Position numbers and translations under genes: made by a program
The notes under the pieces: model-generated
Databases searched by the model: none
Told to the model about the DNA's origin: nothing
The model's input: the letters and a program-made list of their open reading frames with translations, nothing else
Origin: Kineosporia babensis
GTDB lineage: Bacteria; Actinomycetota; Actinomycetes; Actinomycetales; Kineosporiaceae
DNA: 64,000 nucleotides
Assembly: GCF_021129305.1 (NCBI RefSeq)
Contig: NZ_JAJOMB010000014.1
Span: 124,001-188,000 of the forward strand
Direction of reading: 5' to 3'
Shown here: one piece after another, positions 1 to 8,284 of the stretch
Position numbering within the stretch: the first letter of the stretch is position 1
How the letters are laid out: every line of letters starts with the position of its first letter

Positions 1-785
1 ACCTCGGGCGTCCAGGCGGCTACGGCGGTGCTCAGTTCGGCCAGGCCGGTGGTTCTTTCCGGGGTGACGTTCAGGGTGGTCAGCACCTGCAGCACGGCCA
101 GGAGCAGGAAGAGATCGGTCCCGGGGCGCACGGCGAGGTGCTGATCGGCGACTGCGGCCGTGGCGGTCGCGACCGGGTCGATCACCACCAGGCGTCCCTT
201 TCGCCGGCGCAGGGCCTTGAGGTGGCCCCGGTAGTCGGGGGCGGCGCCGATGCTGCCGTTGGAGACCAGGGGATTGGCGCCGATCACCACGAGCAGGTCG
301 GTGTTGGCCAGGTCGGGCACCGGGATGCTGCTGGGTTCACCGAACAGCATGGCTGCGGCGACGTTCTGGGGCAGCTGATCCATCGTGGCGGGCGAGTAGT
401 TCTGGATGCTGCCGAGGGAGCGGGCCAGGCGGGTGGCCAGCAGGGAGAAGGCGACGTTGTGGCCGGTCGGGTTGCCGGTGTACGCGGCCACGGTGTTGCG
501 GTCGCTGCTCAGCAGCGGGGTCAGCAGGTCGCGGACCGCCGCGAAAGCCTCGTCCCAGCTGACCTCCTCGAATGCCTCACCGTGTCTGACCAGCGGGGCG
601 GTGAGCCGGTCCGGATCGTCGTCGACTGCGCCGAGTGAGGCGCCCTTGGGGCACAGGAAACCCTGGGAATAGACGTCGTCCGGGTCGCCGCGGACCGACA
701 GCACCTCCTCATCCGGGCCGAGCGTCACCGAAAGGCCGCACATGGCCTCGCAGAGCGGGCATCCCCGGAGCACCGTGCGGGACAC
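1..785 (-). CDS. Molybdopterin-dependent oxidoreductase, N-terminal 261 residues (cut by window edge)
   Basis: The reading frame starts at a GTG at 785 behind a GGAGA ribosome site and runs off the left edge. The N-terminus has the 4Fe-4S ligand pattern of the formate dehydrogenase/nitrate reductase superfamily, with C9, C12, C16 and C45 (CPLCEAMCG then LCPKG), followed by the start of the molybdopterin-binding fold. Such enzymes bind bis-MGD and catalyse two-electron redox reactions. No Tat signal precedes the cysteines, so a cytoplasmic location is likely. It lies 17 bp downstream of the racemase gene on the same strand, so co-transcription is likely. The substrate cannot be told from this part. 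Confidence 0.85.
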   Translation of the reverse strand, partial: MSRTVLRGCPLCEAMCGLSVTLGPDEEVLSVRGDPDDVYSQGFLCPKGASLGAVDDDPDRLTAPLVRHGEAFEEVSWDEAFAAVRDLLTPLLSSDRNTVAAYTGNPTGHNVAFSLLATRLARSLGSIQNYSPATMDQLPQNVAAAMLFGEPSSIPVPDLANTDLLVVIGANPLVSNGSIGAAPDYRGHLKALRRRKGRLVVIDPVATATAAVADQHLAVRPGTDLFLLLAVLQVLTTLNVTPERTTGLAELSTAVAAWTPE

Positions 786-802
786 GCTGTCTCCTTTCCG
801 GT

Positions 803-1870
803 TCACCGTTGCAGCCAGTCGCTGAGAACGGCTGTGGTGTCGGCGTCCGGGCGTGGCGGAGCGCCCGGCTTCGAGCGGGAGAAACGGGGTGCCGGGCCGG
901 GCTGGCGAACTCCGTCGATCTCGACGAACGTGCCCCGGGCGGTGAGGTGTTCGTCCTCCAGAGCCTCGGACATCGACAGCACGGGTGTGACGCAGGCGTC
1001 CGTTCCCTGGAAAAGCTCGGCCCAGTGGTCGCGGTCGTGCCGGGCGAAGGCTTCTTCGAAACGGCGGCGCAGGATCGGCCAGCCGGCGCGGTCGTTCTGG
1101 TCGGGTAGATCGCTGAGACCCAGACCTTTGACGAGCTCGGCGTAGAACTGCGGCTCGATCGCCCCGACCGCGACATGCCGGCCGTCGGCGCAGGTGTACG
1201 TGTCGTAGAACGGAGCGCCACCGTCCAGCAGATTCGTCCCTCGCTCGTCCTGCCAGTCGCCGCTCGCGCGCATCGCCCAGATCATCTGCATGAGCAGGGT
1301 ACTGCCGTCGACCATCGCCGCATCCACCACCTGCCCCTGCCCGGAGTCCTGACGCTCCAGCAAGGCCGCCAGCACGCCCACCACCAGGAACATCGAGCCC
1401 CCACCGAAGTCGCCGGCCAGGTTCAGCGGGGGCACCGGACGCTCCCCGGCCCGGCCCACGGCATGCAGCGCGCCGGTCAGCGAGATGTAGTTGATGTCGT
1501 GACCGGCCTGGTGCGCTCGCGGGCCGTCCTGACCCCAGCCGGTCATCCGCCCGTAGACCAGCCGCGGATTCCGGGCCCGGCATTCGTCCGGTCCCAGGCC
1601 CAGGCGCTCGGTGACGCCTGGGCGCAGGCCCTCCAGCAGCACGTCGGCTCGCTCGGCCAGCTCCAGCAACGTCGCGCGGCCGGTGGGCGATCTCAAGTCC
1701 AGCGTGATCGCGCGCCGCCCTCGTAACAGCTGCTCGGGCGGGGCGCCGGGCCGGTCTATGCGCACCACGTCGGCGCCCAGGTCGGCCAGGATCAGACCGG
1801 CGTGCGGCACCGGGCCGATGGCGGCCAGTTCGAGCACCCTGATTCCGCTGAGCGGTCCTTGCTTGTGCAT
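803..1870 (-). CDS. mcr: Alpha-methylacyl-CoA racemase (CaiB/BaiF CoA-transferase superfamily)
   Basis: This 355-residue protein has the class III CoA-transferase fold from its first residues ([20 protein letters not shown]). Two features favour a racemase over a CoA-transferase: H124 in AGHDINYIS and D154 in AGDFGGGSM. These match the catalytic His126/Asp156 pair of the mycobacterial racemase. The enzyme would interconvert (2R)- and (2S)-methylacyl-CoA so that branched or sterol-type side chains can enter beta-oxidation. It is divergent from the LysR gene, with 42 bp between the starts. The gene symbol is by family analogy only. Confidence 0.85.
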   Translation of the reverse strand: MHKQGPLSGIRVLELAAIGPVPHAGLILADLGADVVRIDRPGAPPEQLLRGRRAITLDLRSPTGRATLLELAERADVLLEGLRPGVTERLGLGPDECRARNPRLVYGRMTGWGQDGPRAHQAGHDINYISLTGALHAVGRAGERPVPPLNLAGDFGGGSMFLVVGVLAALLERQDSGQGQVVDAAMVDGSTLLMQMIWAMRASGDWQDERGTNLLDGGAPFYDTYTCADGRHVAVGAIEPQFYAELVKGLGLSDLPDQNDRAGWPILRRRFEEAFARHDRDHWAELFQGTDACVTPVLSMSEALEDEHLTARGTFVEIDGVRQPGPAPRFSRSKPGAPPRPDADTTAVLSDWLQR

Positions 1871-1912
1871 TTACCGGCTCCTTCGCTGGACTGGCGGTGC
1901 GAGGATCGCTGA

Positions 1913-2806
1913 GTGGAGATCCGTCATCTGCGGTACTTCGTCGCGGTCGCCGATGCCGCCGGTTTCACCAGGGCCGCCGAGCAGCTCGGCATGGCCACGT
2001 CCCCGCTCAGCCGCCGTATCCGGGAGCTGGAGAAAGAGCTGGGCGCCGAGCTGTTCGTGCGCGACTACCACCGGGTCTCGCTGACCCCGGCCGGTGAGCG
2101 GCTGCTGGTCCCGGCCCGTGACGTGGTCGAACGGTTCGACGCCCTGCCGGCCCTGGTGCCGCCGCAGCAACCGCAGGGGCTGATCGTCGTCGGCACCGCT
2201 CCCGAGGTCTCGCCGGACCTGCGCAGCCGGTTCACCACGCTGGTCCGCGAGCAGCAGCCGGGTCTGCGGGTGCGGCACCGGCCGGGCAGCACGGCGCCGC
2301 TGCTGCGGGCGGTGGTCAAGGGCGAGGTGGACCTGGCCTTCGTGCACGGGCTCGTCGAGGAGCCCGGGCTGAGCGTGGTGCCGGTGGAGTCGCAGCCGCT
2401 GCGGGTGGTGGTCGCGGCCGGGACCGGCTTCGACGAGCGGGAGTCGCTGGAGCTGACCGAACTGGCTCATCTGCCGTACACCTTTCTGCGGGCGACCTCG
2501 GCTCCGTACGTTGCGCAGATCGCCGACAGCCTGCTCAGCCGCTACGGGGTCAGCGGCCGGCTGCCGGTGCCGACCGGGCACGCCGATCTGGTGCCGATGG
2601 TCTCAGCCGGTGAGGCCTTCACCATCTGCGGTGCGAGGTTCGGCGCGACCAGGAACGCCTTTCTCGGAGAACCGGTGCTCATGTTGCCTTTCGACGACGG
2701 CCGGCTGCGGCTGGTGACCAGTGCCGTCTGGCGCACCGGGCACGCTCCGGGTTCTCTGGCCGCCCTGGTCGCCGCCCTGGCAACACTACCTAAAGGTAAT
2801 AGATAA
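1913..2806 (+). CDS. LysR-family transcriptional regulator
   Basis: This 297-residue protein starts at a GTG. An N-terminal winged helix (MEIRHLRYFVAVADAAGFTRAAEQLG, residues 1-60, given here in part) is followed by the usual linker helix and a type 2 periplasmic-binding-protein effector domain from about residue 90. LysR regulators usually activate a divergent or adjacent operon when they bind a pathway intermediate. Here the 42-bp divergent space to the racemase and the thiolase operon directly downstream suggest it controls one or both. The ligand is unknown, but a carboxylate or CoA ester is plausible from context. Confidence 0.9.
   Translation: MEIRHLRYFVAVADAAGFTRAAEQLGMATSPLSRRIRELEKELGAELFVRDYHRVSLTPAGERLLVPARDVVERFDALPALVPPQQPQGLIVVGTAPEVSPDLRSRFTTLVREQQPGLRVRHRPGSTAPLLRAVVKGEVDLAFVHGLVEEPGLSVVPVESQPLRVVVAAGTGFDERESLELTELAHLPYTFLRATSAPYVAQIADSLLSRYGVSGRLPVPTGHADLVPMVSAGEAFTICGARFGATRNAFLGEPVLMLPFDDGRLRLVTSAVWRTGHAPGSLAALVAALATLPKGNR
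2787..2798. promoter_or_regulatory. Palindrome before the thiolase operon
   Basis: Perfect 5-bp arms TACCT/AGGTA surround AA. The site lies across the end of the LysR gene, 56 bp before the thiolase start. A TTAGC half-site like those at 7594 and 8249 follows at 2810-2814. It could be an operator, but an isolated 12-bp palindrome can arise by chance. Confidence 0.3.
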
Positions 2807-2853
2807 ATGTTAGCTTGGTGGCCGCGGTCAGCCGCACACATACGGGAGGCGCA

Positions 2854-3987
2854 ATGACGCGAGATGCCGTAATCGTCGAGGCCGTCCGGACTCCGGTCGG
2901 CAAACGCAACGGCGGGCTGTCCGGGGTGCACCCGGTCGATCTTTCCGCCCACATGCTCACCAGCCTGGCCGAACGCGCCGGGCTGGACCCGGCCCAGGTG
3001 GACGACGTGATCTGGGGCTGCGTCTCGCAGGCCGGTGAACAGACCCTGGACATCGCCCGCACCGCAGTCCTGGCCGCGGGCTGGCCGGAGTCGGTACCCG
3101 GAGTGAGCATCGACAGGCAGTGCGGATCATCGCAGCAGTCGGTGCATTTCGCCGCCGCCGGGTTGATCGCCGGGCAGTACGACGTGGTGGTGGCCGGCGG
3201 TGTCGAGTCGATGAGCCGGGTACCGATGGGCTCCTCCTCGGCCGGGCAGGATCCGCTGGGCCCGCAGTTCCTGGCCCGCTACGGTGCGGCCCCGAACCAG
3301 GGGACCGGTGCGGAGATGATGGCCGAGCGCTGGGGCCTGACCCGCGCCCAGCTCGACGAGTTCGCCCTGGCCTCGCACGAGAAGGCCGCCGCCGCGCAGG
3401 ACTCCGGCCGTTTCCAGGCCCAGATCGCCCCGGTGGGCACGGTCAGCCAGGACGAGGGCATCCGGCGGGGTGGCACCCTCCAGGCCCTGGCCGGGCTGAA
3501 GACCCCGTTCCAGCCCGACGGGGTGATCAGCGCGGGCAATGCCTCGCAGATCTCGGACGGCTCGGCGGCGCTGCTGATGACCACCAGCGACAAGGCCCGC
3601 GAGCTCGGTCTGAAACCGATCGCCCGGGTGCACACCGCGGTCCTGGCCGGCGCCGATCCGGTGATCATGCTGACCGCGCCGATCCCGGCCACGCACAAGG
3701 CCCTGCGCAGGTCCGGGCTGAAGATCGACGAGATCGGTGCTTTCGAGGTCAACGAGGCCTTCGCCCCGGTCCCGCTGGCCTGGCTGGCCGAGACCGGCGC
3801 CGACCCCAAGGCGCTGAACGCCAACGGCGGCGCGATCGCGCTGGGGCATCCCCTCGGCGCCTCCGGAGCCCGGCTGATGACCACGCTGGTGCACCACCTG
3901 CGCGACAACGGCATCCGCTACGGCCTGCAGACCATGTGCGAAGGCGGCGGCCAGGCCAACGCCACCATCCTCGAACTGCTTTCCTGA
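2854..3987 (+). CDS. Acetyl-CoA C-acyltransferase (thiolase)
   Basis: This 377-residue thiolase starts at the ATG at 2854, behind GGGAGG; an upstream in-frame TTG has no ribosome site. The three catalytic residues are in place: nucleophile C90 (DRQCGSS), H332 (GHPLGASGAR) and C362 (CEGGGQAN). NEAFAPV and GGAIALGHP are standard thiolase motifs. It should cleave 3-ketoacyl-CoA with CoA, the last step of a beta-oxidation round, in the cytoplasm. Its stop is 12 bp before the SDR start, so the two form an operon. The chain-length preference cannot be read from the sequence. Confidence 0.93.
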   Translation: MTRDAVIVEAVRTPVGKRNGGLSGVHPVDLSAHMLTSLAERAGLDPAQVDDVIWGCVSQAGEQTLDIARTAVLAAGWPESVPGVSIDRQCGSSQQSVHFAAAGLIAGQYDVVVAGGVESMSRVPMGSSSAGQDPLGPQFLARYGAAPNQGTGAEMMAERWGLTRAQLDEFALASHEKAAAAQDSGRFQAQIAPVGTVSQDEGIRRGGTLQALAGLKTPFQPDGVISAGNASQISDGSAALLMTTSDKARELGLKPIARVHTAVLAGADPVIMLTAPIPATHKALRRSGLKIDEIGAFEVNEAFAPVPLAWLAETGADPKALNANGGAIALGHPLGASGARLMTTLVHHLRDNGIRYGLQTMCEGGGQANATILELLS

Positions 3988-3999
3988 CGAAGGAGATCC

Positions 4000-4761
4000 G
4001 TGGACATCGCAGGATCGGTTGCCTTGATCACCGGCGGCGCCTCCGGCCTCGGCCTGGCCACCGCCCAGGAACTGCTCGCCGCCGGCGCCGCGGTGGTGCT
4101 GCTCGACCTGCCGGGCTCGGACGGTGCCGCCGTGGCCGGCAAACTCGGCGACCAGGCCGTGTTCGTGCCGGGCGATGTCCGCAGCGAGGACGACGTGCGG
4201 GCCGCGCTCGAGGCCGCGGCCGGGCTGGGGACCCTGCGCGTGGCCGTGAACTGCGCCGGAACCGGCAACGCGATCAAGACCGTGGGCAAGGACGGGCCGT
4301 TCCCGCTGCCGGACTTCACCCGGATCATCGAGATCAACCTGATCGGCACCTTCAACGTGATCCGGCTGGCCGCCGAGCGCATTGCCGCGGCCGAACCGGT
4401 GGCGGGGGAGCGCGGGGTGATCGTGAACACCGCCTCGGTGGCGGCTTTCGACGGCCAGATCGGGCAGGCCGCCTACTCCGCCTCCAAGGGCGGCGTGGTC
4501 GGGATGACCCTGCCGGTCGCCCGCGACCTGGCCCGCCTGCAGATCCGGGTGGTCACCATCGCGCCAGGCCTCTTCGACACCCCGCTGCTGGGATCACTAC
4601 CAGAGGACGCTCGACGCTCGCTGGGCGAGCAGGTGCCCCACCCGGCGCGGCTGGGTTCCCCGGCCGAGTACGGCGCTCTGGCCGCCCACATCGTGGCCAA
4701 CCCGATGCTCAACGGCGAGACCATCCGGCTCGACGGCGCGATCCGGATGGCTCCCCGCTGA
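4000..4761 (+). CDS. SDR-family 3-hydroxyacyl-CoA dehydrogenase-like protein
   Basis: This 253-residue short-chain dehydrogenase has TGGASGLG at 11-18 for NAD binding and the catalytic set S146, Y159, K163 (AYSASKGG). The sequence around the active site ([23 protein letters not shown], given for orientation) and the end ([16 protein letters not shown]) resemble 17-beta-HSD type 10 / 3-hydroxyacyl-CoA dehydrogenase type 2. That role fits the adjacent thiolase: it would make the 3-ketoacyl-CoA that the thiolase cleaves. The start is a GTG behind AAGGAGA. Substrate assignment rests on context. Confidence 0.82.
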   Translation: MDIAGSVALITGGASGLGLATAQELLAAGAAVVLLDLPGSDGAAVAGKLGDQAVFVPGDVRSEDDVRAALEAAAGLGTLRVAVNCAGTGNAIKTVGKDGPFPLPDFTRIIEINLIGTFNVIRLAAERIAAAEPVAGERGVIVNTASVAAFDGQIGQAAYSASKGGVVGMTLPVARDLARLQIRVVTIAPGLFDTPLLGSLPEDARRSLGEQVPHPARLGSPAEYGALAAHIVANPMLNGETIRLDGAIRMAPR

Positions 4762-4775
4762 GCCCGCTGAACCCG

Positions 4776-5660
4776 TTGACCAGCGACCTGAAGATCCCCG
4801 CCACCGACGTCACGCTCGCCGCCGACCACTGGGGAGACCCGGCCGACCCACCGGTCGTGCTGCTTCACGGGGGTGGCCAGACCCGACACTCCTGGCGGCA
4901 GACCGGCCGGGAACTGGCCGCCTCCGGCTGGTACACCCTCAGCGTCGACCTGCGCGGTCACGGAGACAGCGGCTGGTCCCCGGACGGCGTCTACGGCATG
5001 GACCGGTTGGCCGGTGACGTCCGGGCGCTCACCGAGTTCCTGGGCCGGCCGCCGGTCCTGATCGGCGCCTCGATGGGCGGCAACGCCTGCCTGGCCGCGC
5101 TCGGCCGGCAACCGGACCTGGCTCTGGGACTGGTGCTGGTCGACGTCTCACCGTTCTTCCAGCCCTCCGGAACCGACCGGATCCGCGCCTTCATGGCCTC
5201 CCGCCCGGACGGCTTCGCCGACCTGGACGAGGTGGCCGACGCGGTGGCCGCCTACCTGCCGCACCGGCCCCGGCCGAAGAACCTGGACGGGCTGCGCAAG
5301 AACCTGCGCGAGCGCAACGGGCGCTTCTTCTGGCACTGGGATCCGGCCCTGATGCAGCCGCCCACCGAGCACGCCGTGCAGCGTGACCCGATGATCGACT
5401 CCGCCCGGCTCGGCGCCGCCGCATCCGCGCTGCGCGTCCCGACGCTGCTGGTGCGGGGCGGGTCCTCGGACGTGCTCAGCGTGGGCGATGCCCAGCGCTT
5501 CCTGGAACTGGTGCCGCACGCCGAGTTCTGCGACGTGGCGGGCGCGCACCACATGGTCGCCGGGGATGACAACGCCGTGTTCGACCGGCTGATCGGCGGC
5601 TTCCTGGAACGCCGGATCCGCAGCCGGCTCAGCGCATGGACAGACCACCGTCGACCGTGA
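4776..5660 (+). CDS. Alpha/beta-fold hydrolase
   Basis: About 294 residues with a typical alpha/beta-hydrolase core: oxyanion motif HGGG at 31-34, DLRGHGDSG near 58-66, nucleophile elbow GASMGG with S99, an acidic residue in RGGSSDVLS and a C-terminal histidine in GAHHMVAGDD. The start is uncertain. The TTG at 4776 is the first usable codon after the SDR stop at 4761, but it has no clear Shine-Dalgarno, so coupling to the SDR is likely. The 3' end overlaps the convergent SDR gene by 32 bp. It may act as an esterase, thioesterase or C-C hydrolase in this pathway. Confidence 0.82.
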   Translation: MTSDLKIPATDVTLAADHWGDPADPPVVLLHGGGQTRHSWRQTGRELAASGWYTLSVDLRGHGDSGWSPDGVYGMDRLAGDVRALTEFLGRPPVLIGASMGGNACLAALGRQPDLALGLVLVDVSPFFQPSGTDRIRAFMASRPDGFADLDEVADAVAAYLPHRPRPKNLDGLRKNLRERNGRFFWHWDPALMQPPTEHAVQRDPMIDSARLGAAASALRVPTLLVRGGSSDVLSVGDAQRFLELVPHAEFCDVAGAHHMVAGDDNAVFDRLIGGFLERRIRSRLSAWTDHRRP

Positions 5661-6402
5661 GCGTGCTGCCGGTCGTGTAGCTGGAGGCGTCGCCGGCCAG
5701 GAACAGCAGGGCCGCATCGAGTTCGCGCTGGGTGCCCAGCCGTCCGAGCGGGCTGCGGGACCTCAGCACCCCCTCCAGCCGCTCCGGATCGATCTGCGCG
5801 GTCATCTCCGAGGCGAAGTAGCCCGGCGCCAGCGCGTTCACCCGGATCCCCAGCCGGCCCGACCACTGCTGGGCCAGGTCCCGGGTCAGGCCGATCAGCC
5901 CGGCCTTGCTGGCCGAGTACGCCGCCTGCGGAGCCCACGACGGCATCAGGCCCAGCACACTGGCCACGTTCACGATGCTCGAGCCCGGTCGCATCACCCG
6001 GGCACAGGCCTGAGCCGCCCAGTAGGCACCGTGCAGGTTGACGTCGACCACCTGCCGGAACTCCTGCGGCGTCTCCTTCAGCGCGGGGACGGCGGCACCC
6101 AGGCCTGCGTTGTTCACCAGAATGTCCAGCCGGCCGCAGGTCTCGATCACGAAAGCGGCCAGCGCCTCGCACTGCTGGGGATCCGTGACATCGGTGACCT
6201 TCGAGGAAGCGGCGCCCCCGGCGTCCTCAATTTCGCTCGTGACCTTCGCCAGCAGGTCTTCGCGCCGCGCGGCCAGGACAACTCTCGCCCCGGCCCCGGC
6301 CAGAGTGCGCGCGAAGCCATGCCCCAGGCCCGAACTGGCGCCCGTGACCACCGCGACCTTGCCGTCCAGCCGGAACCAGCGGGTGGGGTCCTCGAGCGTC
6401 AC
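5629..6402 (-). CDS. SDR-family NAD(P)-dependent oxidoreductase
   Basis: This 257-residue classical SDR has the TGASSGLG cofactor loop near residue 20, NNAG, a YSASK active site and the C-terminal TGSTLTVDGG typical of this family. Its ATG overlaps the stop of the acyl-CoA dehydrogenase gene (ATGA at 6399-6402), so the two are translationally coupled. A dehydrogenase followed by an SDR fits oxidation of a hydroxyacyl intermediate, but SDR substrates cannot be predicted from sequence alone. Its 3' end overlaps the convergent hydrolase gene. Confidence 0.88.
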   Translation of the reverse strand: MTLEDPTRWFRLDGKVAVVTGASSGLGHGFARTLAGAGARVVLAARREDLLAKVTSEIEDAGGAASSKVTDVTDPQQCEALAAFVIETCGRLDILVNNAGLGAAVPALKETPQEFRQVVDVNLHGAYWAAQACARVMRPGSSIVNVASVLGLMPSWAPQAAYSASKAGLIGLTRDLAQQWSGRLGIRVNALAPGYFASEMTAQIDPERLEGVLRSRSPLGRLGTQRELDAALLFLAGDASSYTTGSTLTVDGGLSMR

Positions 6403-7592
6403 CGGGTGGCTTCCCGGACCCGGCGGGCAGCCCGCTTCGCGATCGACATGCGATGCGTCTCCGAAGAACCGTCGTAGATCCGAAACGCCCTGATGTCCGC
6501 ATAGATCCGGCCCAGGACGAGCTCTTCGCTGGTGCCCATGCCGCCGGCCAGCTGCACCGAGCGGTCCACCACCCGGGCCGTGGCCTCACTGATGAAAACC
6601 TTGGCCCGCGAGGACTCTTCCGTACCCTTGGCGCCAGTGGCCAGTTGCCACGAGGTCTGCCACAACAGCGCCCGGGATGCGGCCAGGTCGATCTCGTTGT
6701 CGGCGATCATCTGCTGTGCCATGCCCAGATCGGCCAGACCGGAGCCGAACAGCTCCCGCCGGGTGGCCCGCTGCAGGGCGATGCCGTGCGCCCGCCGGGC
6801 CGCCCCCAGCCAGCGCATGCAGTGCGTCAGCCGGGCCGGTGCCAGCCGGGCCTGCGCATACCGAAAGCCCTCACCCGCCCGGCCGAGCACCGAGTCCGCG
6901 CCGACCACCACGTCCTCAAGCACGATCCGGCAGTGCCCGCCGAGCGTGGTGGAATCGATCGTGCGGGCGTGCCCGGCCTGCTTCCACCCAGGCGTATCGG
7001 TGTCCACCAGGAACATGGTCGCGCCGTCGCCGTCCCGGGCCATCACGATCGCGAACGCGGCCCCGTCGGCCCCGGTGATCAGATGCTTCTCGCCGTTGAT
7101 GATCCAGCGCTCGCCGTCGCGCCGGGCCGTGGTGGCCAGCGCCGACGGGTCGGAACCGGCCCCCGGCGGGGGCTCGGTCATCGCGAAACAAGACCTGATC
7201 CGGCCCTGCGCAAGTGGTTTCAGGTAACGCTCGCGTTGTTCCGGGCCGGCGGCCAGGTGCAGCAGGTGCAGGTTGCCCTCGTCCGGAGCCGAGCAGTTCA
7301 GGGCCAAGGGACCGAGCAGGCTGGTGCCGGCCTCCTCCAGCAGGACCGCGACCTCGTCGAAACGGAATCCGCCTCCGCCCAGTTCGGCCGGTGCCTGCGG
7401 GGCCCAGATCCCGGCCTGCCGCGCTGCGGCCTGCAGGTCGCGGCGCAGTTCGTCGGTGACGCCGTGCTCGAACGCAGCCTGCTCGCGGGGGATCACCACC
7501 TCGGCCATGAACGCCGCGATACGTGCCCGCCAGTCCTCGACCCGGGGATCGAAGGTCAGGTCGAATGCCATCCGCGACTCCGTCTCCGTCAT
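6399..7592 (-). CDS. Acyl-CoA dehydrogenase, ACAD10/11-like
   Basis: A 397-residue acyl-CoA dehydrogenase with FAD-binding segments (CFAMTEPPPGAGSDPS; LAGGMGTSEELVLGRIYADIR, in part) and the C-terminal tail YDGSSETHRMSIAKRAAR. In ordinary acyl-CoA dehydrogenases the last motif is Y-E-G-T; an aspartate there (YDG) is a feature of the ACAD10/11 type. The ATG at 7592 has no ribosome site. The ATG at 7571 follows GGAG and would leave the operator at 7594-7611 in the leader, so it may be the true start. A kinase-fold gene of the ACAD10/11 type lies nearby at 8285. Confidence 0.88.
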   Translation of the reverse strand: MTETESRMAFDLTFDPRVEDWRARIAAFMAEVVIPREQAAFEHGVTDELRRDLQAAARQAGIWAPQAPAELGGGGFRFDEVAVLLEEAGTSLLGPLALNCSAPDEGNLHLLHLAAGPEQRERYLKPLAQGRIRSCFAMTEPPPGAGSDPSALATTARRDGERWIINGEKHLITGADGAAFAIVMARDGDGATMFLVDTDTPGWKQAGHARTIDSTTLGGHCRIVLEDVVVGADSVLGRAGEGFRYAQARLAPARLTHCMRWLGAARRAHGIALQRATRRELFGSGLADLGMAQQMIADNEIDLAASRALLWQTSWQLATGAKGTEESSRAKVFISEATARVVDRSVQLAGGMGTSEELVLGRIYADIRAFRIYDGSSETHRMSIAKRAARRVREATR

Positions 7593-7593
7593 C

Positions 7594-7611
7594 GGCTAAC
7601 GAACATTAGCT
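7594..7611. promoter_or_regulatory. Operator A: GGCTAA-N6-TTAGCT
   Basis: Perfect 5-bp arms GCTAA/TTAGC surround 6 bp, between the acyl-CoA dehydrogenase and the divergent TetR start. The same layout recurs at 8249-8266 before the kinase gene, so it is probably the binding site of the TetR at 7624. Confidence 0.6.
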
Positions 7612-7623
7612 ACCGTAGGAGGG

Positions 7624-8244
7624 GTGAGTGCACGGGTCAAGGACGAGAAGACACGGCCGCCGGTCAGCCGGGAGGCGGTGGTGGCCGCGGCGCTGAGGCA
7701 GTTCGCCGAGCGCGGCTACCGGGTCACCACGATGGCCGACATCGGCGCGGCCCTGGGGGTGCGCGGGCCCAGCCTGTACAAGCACGTCACCTCCAAACAA
7801 GAACTGCTGGCCGACATCGTCTTCACCACCATGCGCACCCTGATCGCGGCGCAACACCGGGCGGTGGAAGCCGGCGGGCCTGCCGCGGTGCGGCTGCGCC
7901 GGGCCGTCGAAGCCCACGTCCGCTACCACGCCACCCACCGCGAACAGGCCTTCGTCGGCAACCGCGAGCTGGACAGCCTGACCGAGCCCACCCGTTCGCA
8001 GATCCTCGACCTGCGCCGCACCTACGAGCACGGGATCCGGGCGGTGATCGAGGACGGGTGTGCTTCCGGCGAGTTCCCGGCCACCGACGCGCGGCTGGTC
8101 TCCTTCGCGATCCTGGACATGGGGATGGGCGTGGCCACCTGGTTCCGGGCCGAGGGCGAGCACGACATCGATTCGCTCGCGTACAGCTACGCCGACATGG
8201 CCCTGCGGATGGTCGGCCTTGACACCCGCGGGCGGGAATCCTAG
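7624..8244 (+). CDS. TetR-family transcriptional regulator
   Basis: This 206-residue repressor starts at a GTG behind TAGGAGGGG. The helix-turn-helix lies at about residues 35-60 (TTMADIGAALGVRGPSLYKHV, in part) and the rest is a divergent ligand-binding helical domain. It is divergent from the acyl-CoA dehydrogenase and 40 bp before the kinase gene. The matching palindromes on both sides (7594 and 8249) suggest it represses itself, the dehydrogenase-SDR pair and the kinase. An acyl-CoA or hydroxy-acid ligand is inferred by analogy with other TetR regulators of fatty-acid degradation. Confidence 0.9.
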   Translation: MSARVKDEKTRPPVSREAVVAAALRQFAERGYRVTTMADIGAALGVRGPSLYKHVTSKQELLADIVFTTMRTLIAAQHRAVEAGGPAAVRLRRAVEAHVRYHATHREQAFVGNRELDSLTEPTRSQILDLRRTYEHGIRAVIEDGCASGEFPATDARLVSFAILDMGMGVATWFRAEGEHDIDSLAYSYADMALRMVGLDTRGRES

Positions 8245-8248
8245 CGTC

Positions 8249-8266
8249 GGTTAATCACCGTTAGCC
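8249..8266. promoter_or_regulatory. Operator B: GGTTAA-N6-TTAGCC
   Basis: This inverted repeat has one mismatch and the same 6-bp spacing and TTAGC half-site as operator A. It lies between the TetR stop and the ribosome site of the phosphotransferase gene, as expected for shared control. Confidence 0.55.
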
Positions 8267-8284
8267 GGGCACGGGAGGCGCTTG

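Noticed and set aside
3120-4775. A long open frame in a second plus-strand frame over the thiolase and SDR genes
   Set aside because: It is rich in Arg, Gly and Pro and has no motifs; only its last part (from 4776) is a real gene.
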